Source: a virus. Taken from it: a stretch of 20,916 nt of DNA. The stretch is taken from positions 1 to 20,916 of the IMG/VR virus record IMGVR_UViG_3300006077_000048, one strand, 5' to 3'. How positions within the stretch are numbered: the stretch's first letter is position 1; each line of letters starts with the position of its first letter. A program made the translations under genes and the position numbers. Under the pieces are notes generated by a model. It was not told the origin of the DNA, made no database searches, and saw only the letters and a list, made by a program, of their open reading frames with translations. This document shows positions 16,619 to 20,916 of this stretch, one piece after another.

Positions 16619-18925
16619 TTAAATTTTAGAATTATTTATTTCTTGTACTTTACTATCATTGCTCATATGCAACTGTTCTCTTTCTAGCTGTACAATTTCT
16701 CTCTTAGCTTTAGTTTCTTCGTTTTTATACGTAGCCTCTGTGTTAGCTTTTCTCTCTAGTATAGCAGCCTCTTTTCTTCTAATTTCTTTATCAAGTTCAA
16801 ACTTCTGTCTATCTAGTTCCATCTGTTGAGCAGCGAATCTATCTTTCTCTTGCTGAGCTTTAGAAGCTTGACCGCTAGCATCTTTAAGCTGCTTTTCGTA
16901 GTCCTCCAACTGCTTCTGCATTTGTTGCATTTGCTGTTCTTTCTCTTCGTCCCCATTAAATCCTTCAGATACTATCTTCTTAGCTTCAAATACTGTATCA
17001 GCTAATGTAAGAGCAACAGCAGTTTCAGGTTTAATTATTCCTGCTCCTATCAACTCATTAACCAGAGCTTCTAATTTCTGTATCTTAATAGTATCTTTAG
17101 ATGAATTAGTTACTTGTATATTATAATCTGTATAAGAGAAGTGCTCTTTATCTATCTTAAATGCTATACTTTTTACTCCTACTCTATAAGATCCTTTCTT
17201 TCCTTTCTTATAAGAAGTTTTTGCCTGATCAATAAGTGATGTAAGCATTCTTCTACGTCCACCATCTAATAAGTCAAATAGATTTAATGTTATAAGGGAT
17301 ACCTGTCGTATACCTGTCTTCACATTCTCCACAGCTTCTCTCTGCTCTATTTGTCCGAGCATCTGATCAGTAACTCCAGTAGTTAGTACCACTTGGTGTT
17401 CTAGTGTCTGTAGTATAGCGTTAATACCATTAATAGCATTACCATCTATTCCTCCCTGGAATTCACCATAGTGATTAAATAACTGTGCCCCTTCCTCAGT
17501 AGGGTCAATTAATTCGAATCCTTGCTTACGTAATGCCGTCCACTTCATAAGCCTGTCCATAAACTTACCTCCAAGTATCTTTGGAATACCTGCTACATTT
17601 ACTCTTGTACCAGAAACCCCTGAATTGGCTACCAAATTATTTCTATGGAATTGTGTTATATCGTACATATCCTGTACGTCCTTAAGGCTATATACCATTG
17701 AATAAGGTGCTCCCTGCCTTAGGTTATATGAAATACCATCATAAGATAAGCTAGCTTTATAAGGGTTCCCTTGCTTTCTAACTACACCTTTAGACTTTCC
17801 TCCACCAACATATATATTACCCATTATTCTGGTAATCTCATATCTTGACTCTATCCAGCCTTGCTTTTTAAGCTCTTTTTTATTCTCTACCGGATTGTAA
17901 TCCTGTGTAGGAGACTTGTCATATCTGTTAGATGCCAACCACTCTACGTGATATACTTCTACTACATCCAAAGGATCTCCTGTAAATTGTCTGTAGTTAG
18001 AGAATTCGTCCATATCGTCATGAGATAACTCATGTAAAAGTTCAGGATCGTATAGGTTTCTGTTATTACCATATCCTCCCCAACGTCCAGATACTTTTTT
18101 AAATTCTTCCTCAGTCATTAAATGACCGTACTTCTGTAATATCTGGTGCCTAGTCATGTATTCTCTATGCACTACTGCATCTGCAGTATCTAGGTATAAA
18201 TCTCCTTTATTTTTATTAAAGAATATATTCTCAGGTTTTATAACTTCCATTATAGGATCATCACCTTCTCGTGCTGTATATATTCTCCAGAACATCTCAC
18301 CTGTTATAAGTAAATCATATAATAACTCAGCTGTTTTTCTTCTGAAGTCTAAATCATTACTCTGCTCGAAGAAATATATTAAATGCTGCGCTGCTTCTGC
18401 ATATACAGATATAAAATTCTCTTCTAATTTCTTGGCTAACTGCTCTCCTTTTTTAGCTGTAAAGTTAAGCATAGGAGGAGCTTTATCACTTTGCTCCCCA
18501 TTGTTAGCATAGTACTGCTCTGTCTCTTTTGCAAAGTTTGTCAACTCGTTCTCTATTGATTTTAATATATGCTCCTTCTTCTGCTCTGATTCTAAGTCTA
18601 TTGTAGGCTCATCAGTTACAGATACTCTATAAGAAAAGGATTCGCTTAAGAAAAGACCTACCAGAGCATCAATTCTAGGCTTTATAATAGGAGTGAATTG
18701 AATATCCACAGCATTACCTATACCATAATTATCATTAAGATAATCGTATTCGCTAGTATCCCTTACACCAGAGTAGTATTTTCTACATAAAGGTATATGT
18801 TCTTTGTTAACGACCAACTTTCCTATCCAGTAATCAGCCATGCCCTCTAAGTAATTAGAAGAATTTTTCTGCTTTTCGCTTAAGAAAATTTCGTTTAATG
18901 TCAGGTCTGACCTTAAGTTTGCCAT
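16619..18925 (-). CDS. Portal protein, crAss-like (768 aa)
   Basis: The portal is the ring at one capsid vertex through which DNA is packaged and ejected; it docks the terminase and later the tail. The N-terminal part includes CRKYYSGVRDTSEYDYLNDN and a PIIKPRIDALVGLFLSESF segment, which match the crAss-like portal pattern (YY.G.rD...yL, then the PIIKPRID.LvG motif). The middle contains helices expected of the portal wing and stem. Residues 660-768 form a long charged coiled-coil-like region (EEKEQQMQQMQKQLEDYEKQ and FAAQQMELDRQKFELDKEI) that could build the barrel inside the capsid. Size and position after the terminase fit. The ATG is 1 nt past the stop of the GroES-like gene, so the two are tightly coupled. 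Confidence 0.9.
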   Translation of the reverse strand: MANLRSDLTLNEIFLSEKQKNSSNYLEGMADYWIGKLVVNKEHIPLCRKYYSGVRDTSEYDYLNDNYGIGNAVDIQFTPIIKPRIDALVGLFLSESFSYRVSVTDEPTIDLESEQKKEHILKSIENELTNFAKETEQYYANNGEQSDKAPPMLNFTAKKGEQLAKKLEENFISVYAEAAQHLIYFFEQSNDLDFRRKTAELLYDLLITGEMFWRIYTAREGDDPIMEVIKPENIFFNKNKGDLYLDTADAVVHREYMTRHQILQKYGHLMTEEEFKKVSGRWGGYGNNRNLYDPELLHELSHDDMDEFSNYRQFTGDPLDVVEVYHVEWLASNRYDKSPTQDYNPVENKKELKKQGWIESRYEITRIMGNIYVGGGKSKGVVRKQGNPYKASLSYDGISYNLRQGAPYSMVYSLKDVQDMYDITQFHRNNLVANSGVSGTRVNVAGIPKILGGKFMDRLMKWTALRKQGFELIDPTEEGAQLFNHYGEFQGGIDGNAINGINAILQTLEHQVVLTTGVTDQMLGQIEQREAVENVKTGIRQVSLITLNLFDLLDGGRRRMLTSLIDQAKTSYKKGKKGSYRVGVKSIAFKIDKEHFSYTDYNIQVTNSSKDTIKIQKLEALVNELIGAGIIKPETAVALTLADTVFEAKKIVSEGFNGDEEKEQQMQQMQKQLEDYEKQLKDASGQASKAQQEKDRFAAQQMELDRQKFELDKEIRRKEAAILERKANTEATYKNEETKAKREIVQLEREQLHMSNDSKVQEINNSKI

Positions 18926-18926
18926 A

Positions 18927-19523
18927 TTATTTTATTTTCGCTAATATATCCTGTGCATAGCATACGATATATAATTCTTTATCCTCATTTAAATAAATAT
19001 CTTTTCCAACGAAAGACTCTATTATAACTGTCTCTCCTTTTTTAACTTCAGGAACAGCAGATTTCACTACCTCTGCGAATCTAACATCCTGAGCAGTAGG
19101 GTCTTGTGCTAATACCTCATCTGGAATATGGATTCCACCAGCAGTAATAGTCTCTTTTTTCTTTAACTTTAATAATACCCTATCTTTATTTGGGGTCATT
19201 TTTACAACATCACTCATAACTTTAAACTCTTTAGTACCTATTAACACTATACCAGTAAATGGTACAATTTTTAACTTCTCAGCCCTTGCTTCTGAAGGTA
19301 AGTGAGATCCATAGTAGATATCTATAGCCACGTACTGATCTTTCTCTATAGAATTATTACTGGTACTTACTACTTTACCCAAGTATAATTCTCTTCCATT
19401 ATCGTATCCCTCTATTCCAGACGGTACAATTAACTTACTTCCAGTGAATGAGCTAGGCCATTTCTCTATTTTTAGAACAACATTATCGTTGAATGCTTCT
19501 ATTTTCTCTTTGTTAACATACAT
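18927..19523 (-). CDS. Tandem GroES-like co-chaperonin (two Cpn10 domains, 198 aa)
   Basis: Two GroES folds lie in one chain. Domain 1 (about residues 11-100) reads FNDNVVLKIEK, then SKLIVPSGI, LYLGKVVSTSN, IEKDQYVAIDIYYG and IVPFTGIVLIGTKEF. Domain 2 (about 109-198) is clearer: PNKDRVLLKLKKKETITAGG, then IHIPDEV, FAEVVKSAVPEVKKGETVII and YIVCYAQDILAKIK. These match E. coli GroES at DRVIVKR...SAGGIVL, RGEVLAVG, VKVGDIVIF and ESDILAIVEA. Each domain has a candidate mobile-loop tripeptide for GroEL contact (LIV at 31-33; IHI at 131-133). Family knowledge: GroES caps the chaperonin, and T4 gp31 replaces it to fold the capsid protein. Here a similar capsid-folding role is inferred. Chloroplast Cpn20 shows the same duplication. 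The gene lies between terminase and portal, which supports a morphogenetic role. Confidence 0.88.
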   Translation of the reverse strand: MYVNKEKIEAFNDNVVLKIEKWPSSFTGSKLIVPSGIEGYDNGRELYLGKVVSTSNNSIEKDQYVAIDIYYGSHLPSEARAEKLKIVPFTGIVLIGTKEFKVMSDVVKMTPNKDRVLLKLKKKETITAGGIHIPDEVLAQDPTAQDVRFAEVVKSAVPEVKKGETVIIESFVGKDIYLNEDKELYIVCYAQDILAKIK

Positions 19524-19546
19524 ATCATTTACATTTTACATTATAC

Positions 19547-19568
19547 ATCATCTTCTAAATAATAAGAA
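19547..19568 (-). promoter_or_regulatory. Promoter-like element before the GroES/portal unit
   Basis: On the minus strand it begins TTCTTATTATTTAG and ends AAGATGAT, 23 bp before the GroES-like ATG, within the 54-bp gap after the terminase stop. It is 17/22 identical to the element at 14914-14935 and shares its first half with that at 9687-9708. No terminator is visible between the terminase stop and this element, so transcription may also continue in from upstream. Confidence 0.45.
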
Positions 19569-19577
19569 TTAATGATT

Positions 19578-20822
19578 TTATTCCCAACCTCCAAGAGGTC
19601 CTTCTTTCTTAATCTGATAAGAATCGAATTCATACTCGTCATTCATCCTATTTTCTTCTTCAGATTTCTTTGGAATGATTCCATATTTCTTATATCCTGT
19701 AACTGGATCTCTATAATATCCAAAATCAGATAAATCTTTTACTTCAGATTCTGAAGGTTTAGCTACCTTACCTAATAAATCGTCATCCATTAATTCACAT
19801 AATCCCATGGCTATAACTAAATCGGAAGGTGTTCTATCTGCTCTGTCATACTCTATAAGCTGTTCTAGCGCTGGATCAAACCACATATTATGAGCATTGT
19901 CATCTATATACTCTGCTAACTTACCATCCTGATAATCAATGTATTGAGTAGATGCGGGAGTACCTATAAGACTTGATTTGCCCTTTAAAGGGTCAGCGTT
20001 CATATTATTTGTAGTTGCAATTGTAGGCCTCTTAATGAATCTATGATACTGTCCCCTAGTTCTGAAGTGCCCTACTATACCAATCTTAGCATACTCTAGG
20101 TTTATTTTAGCATTGAAGAATAAAGACAATTTTAATACATTTTCATAATCATGTCTAACATCATCCGACCTATGATTGTAATAAGCTACATATATATTTG
20201 TAGTTGTGTTGAACATTCCGCCGTCTGGTATCCTCTTCTTAACAGCTGCAGCTAATTTAGATCCCACTGTACCTTTAGCTGAGTCAGCATTACCTTGGTC
20301 AATACTATCGAGCCCCATTATATAAAGGTCATTATATACGCTTCCGTGGCTATTTCTATAAGGTTTCTCTTCCCCCTCTAATATGTATATGTTACCTGCT
20401 TCACTTGGTATAAAGTTAGCCCCAACATGTCTTCCGTCCTGGTCATCTACATACTCTAGAGTACCTTTTATCCACTTAGGTACATCATCATGTTGTAATA
20501 GTATTTTAGTACGCTGAGCTGCTAATAACTCTGTGTTGAATATATTCTTTCCGTCTTTCTGGAATACTTCTTTAATTTCTAAAGGGAATTCTTGACACTC
20601 CTTAAGATATGCCTCAGGGTCATTCTCAATATATTTACGCTCCTCTAGCATAGCTAAACGTGCTTTCTTTATATCAGATACCCCGTATTCTTCCCAGGTT
20701 GTCGCATACTTAAGTTGTGATGGTATAAATAATCCTGTCTCGCTACCCCATTCATTGGTTACAAAATTACTAACATCTTGATTTGTATGGCGCCTATTAT
20801 TAAAAGAAACATTTAAAGCCTG
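19578..20822 (-). CDS. terL: Terminase large subunit, C-terminal nuclease part (5' part outside window)
   Basis: The nuclease half of the packaging motor, which cuts concatemeric DNA. The first ATG is at 20651, giving 357 residues. Numbered from there, YIMGLDSIDQG holds the first acidic position (D115/D118), INLEYAK the glutamate (E186), and TPSDLVIA a late aspartate (D277), the three-site acidic pattern of RNase H-like terminase nucleases. NVLKLSLFFNAKINLEYAKI with HFRTRGQYHRFIKRP resembles crAss-like terminases. The same frame stays open upstream to 20822 and encodes 57 more residues, including WGSETGLFIPSQ, typical of the linker before the nuclease. That stretch has no ATG, GTG or TTG and begins after a TAA at 20823-20825. 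The Walker A/B ATPase domain is absent from the window. The likeliest explanation is the 3' exon of an intron-split gene; a broken or separately encoded subunit is the alternative. Confidence 0.85.
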   Translation of the reverse strand, partial: QALNVSFNNRRHTNQDVSNFVTNEWGSETGLFIPSQLKYATTWEEYGVSDIKKARLAMLEERKYIENDPEAYLKECQEFPLEIKEVFQKDGKNIFNTELLAAQRTKILLQHDDVPKWIKGTLEYVDDQDGRHVGANFIPSEAGNIYILEGEEKPYRNSHGSVYNDLYIMGLDSIDQGNADSAKGTVGSKLAAAVKKRIPDGGMFNTTTNIYVAYYNHRSDDVRHDYENVLKLSLFFNAKINLEYAKIGIVGHFRTRGQYHRFIKRPTIATTNNMNADPLKGKSSLIGTPASTQYIDYQDGKLAEYIDDNAHNMWFDPALEQLIEYDRADRTPSDLVIAMGLCELMDDDLLGKVAKPSESEVKDLSDFGYYRDPVTGYKKYGIIPKKSEEENRMNDEYEFDSYQIKKEGPLGGWE

Positions 20823-20837
20823 TTACAATTTGTAACA
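20821..20837. repeat. Perfect 17-bp palindrome at the terminase frame break
   Basis: TGTTACAA and TTGTAACA flank a single central base, so an 8-bp inverted repeat is exact. It overlaps the point where the terminase frame closes (TAA at 20823-20825). In DNA this is typical of a dimeric repressor site. In RNA it could form a 6-bp hairpin with the loop AAATT, compatible with a peripheral stem of an intron. Neither reading is proven. Confidence 0.8.
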
Positions 20838-20848
20838 AGATTTAAAAG

Positions 20849-20865
20849 AAGATAAAAAATATCTT
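20849..20865. repeat. A/T-rich inverted repeat upstream of the terminase segment
   Basis: AAGATA and TATCTT pair across a 5-base loop of A residues on the plus strand (T on the minus strand), with further A/T pairs outside one mismatch. It lies 11 bp from the 17-bp palindrome. It is a weak stem that could be part of an intron structure or chance in A/T-rich DNA. Confidence 0.5.
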
Positions 20866-20895
20866 TTTTAATTTGTGAATTTTTGATACACTCAA

Positions 20896-20916
20896 ATAAA
20901 AAAAAGGAGGCAATAT
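20896..20916. promoter_or_regulatory. Edge signal: ribosome binding site (+) or half of a terminator (-)
   Basis: The plus strand ends with a run of A residues, then AGGAGG and CAATAT. Read on the plus strand, this is a strong Shine-Dalgarno sequence 4 bases before a possible ATG whose G would be the first base outside the window. Read on the minus strand it is GCCTCC followed by eight T residues, the 3' arm and T-run of an intrinsic terminator whose other arm would lie outside. The visible sequence cannot decide, but the leaders of the other genes here lack Shine-Dalgarno sequences. Confidence 0.35.

Noticed and set aside
18156-18512. Plus-strand open frame of 118 codons
   Set aside because: Antisense to the portal gene in a region that reads as portal sequence on the minus strand.
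20838-20870. A/T-rich plus-strand sequence considered as a Bacteroidota -33/-7 promoter for a divergent gene
   Set aside because: The TAATTTG near 20869 lacks one spacer base of TAnnTTTG and no TTTG lies at the right distance upstream.

Overview
This window reads as part of the virion (structural/packaging) module of a tailed double-stranded DNA phage, most likely crAss-like (order Crassvirales) with a Bacteroidota-type host. The family was recognised by reading the proteins, not by a database search. The support is: a terminase nuclease domain, a portal and an HK97-fold major capsid protein in the crAss-like order; a set of small connector/ring-type proteins; and a giant protein whose N-terminus (FNGGLN, then a segment ending TFPSPDW) resembles the crAss-like tail 'muzzle'. 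The DNA is AT-rich. Genes are packed tightly on the minus strand. Most starts have an A/T-rich leader and no Shine-Dalgarno sequence, as in Bacteroidota and their phages. All 17 genes whose 3' ends are visible stop with TAA (15) or TAG (2), so there is no sign of stop-codon reassignment.

Transcription runs from right to left. (1) 20916-19578: the C-terminal part of the large terminase subunit. Its reading frame stays open to 20822 but has no start codon before 20651, so the ATPase part must be joined from outside the window (intron or split gene). (2) 19523-14959: a two-domain GroES-like co-chaperonin, the portal protein and three small proteins of unknown role. (3) 14892-12355: an acidic probable scaffold and the major capsid protein, closed by an intrinsic terminator. 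(4) 12281-10724: an unassigned protein and a probable head-tail connector. (5) 10629-9775: a single 284-residue probable virion protein between a structured leader and a strong terminator. (6) 9671 to the left edge: connector/ring-type proteins, the 1955-residue muzzle-like protein, and an Ig-like-domain protein that runs off the window.

A related A/T-rich 22-bp element (TTCTTAT at one end) lies 15-23 bp before the first gene of units 2, 3 and 6, and is a candidate phage promoter. A likely division of labour is that scaffold and capsid protein build the procapsid, the GroES-like protein may help the host chaperonin fold a structural protein, the portal and terminase package DNA, and the connector and muzzle proteins finish the short tail. 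The most unusual points are the tandem GroES gene inside the packaging cluster, the interrupted terminase reading frame beside a perfect palindrome, the shared upstream element, and an exact 21-bp repeat encoding a Cys-Gly-Lys tail. No tRNA, CRISPR array, integrase or insertion sequence was seen, and no gene-free stretch exceeds 300 bases.
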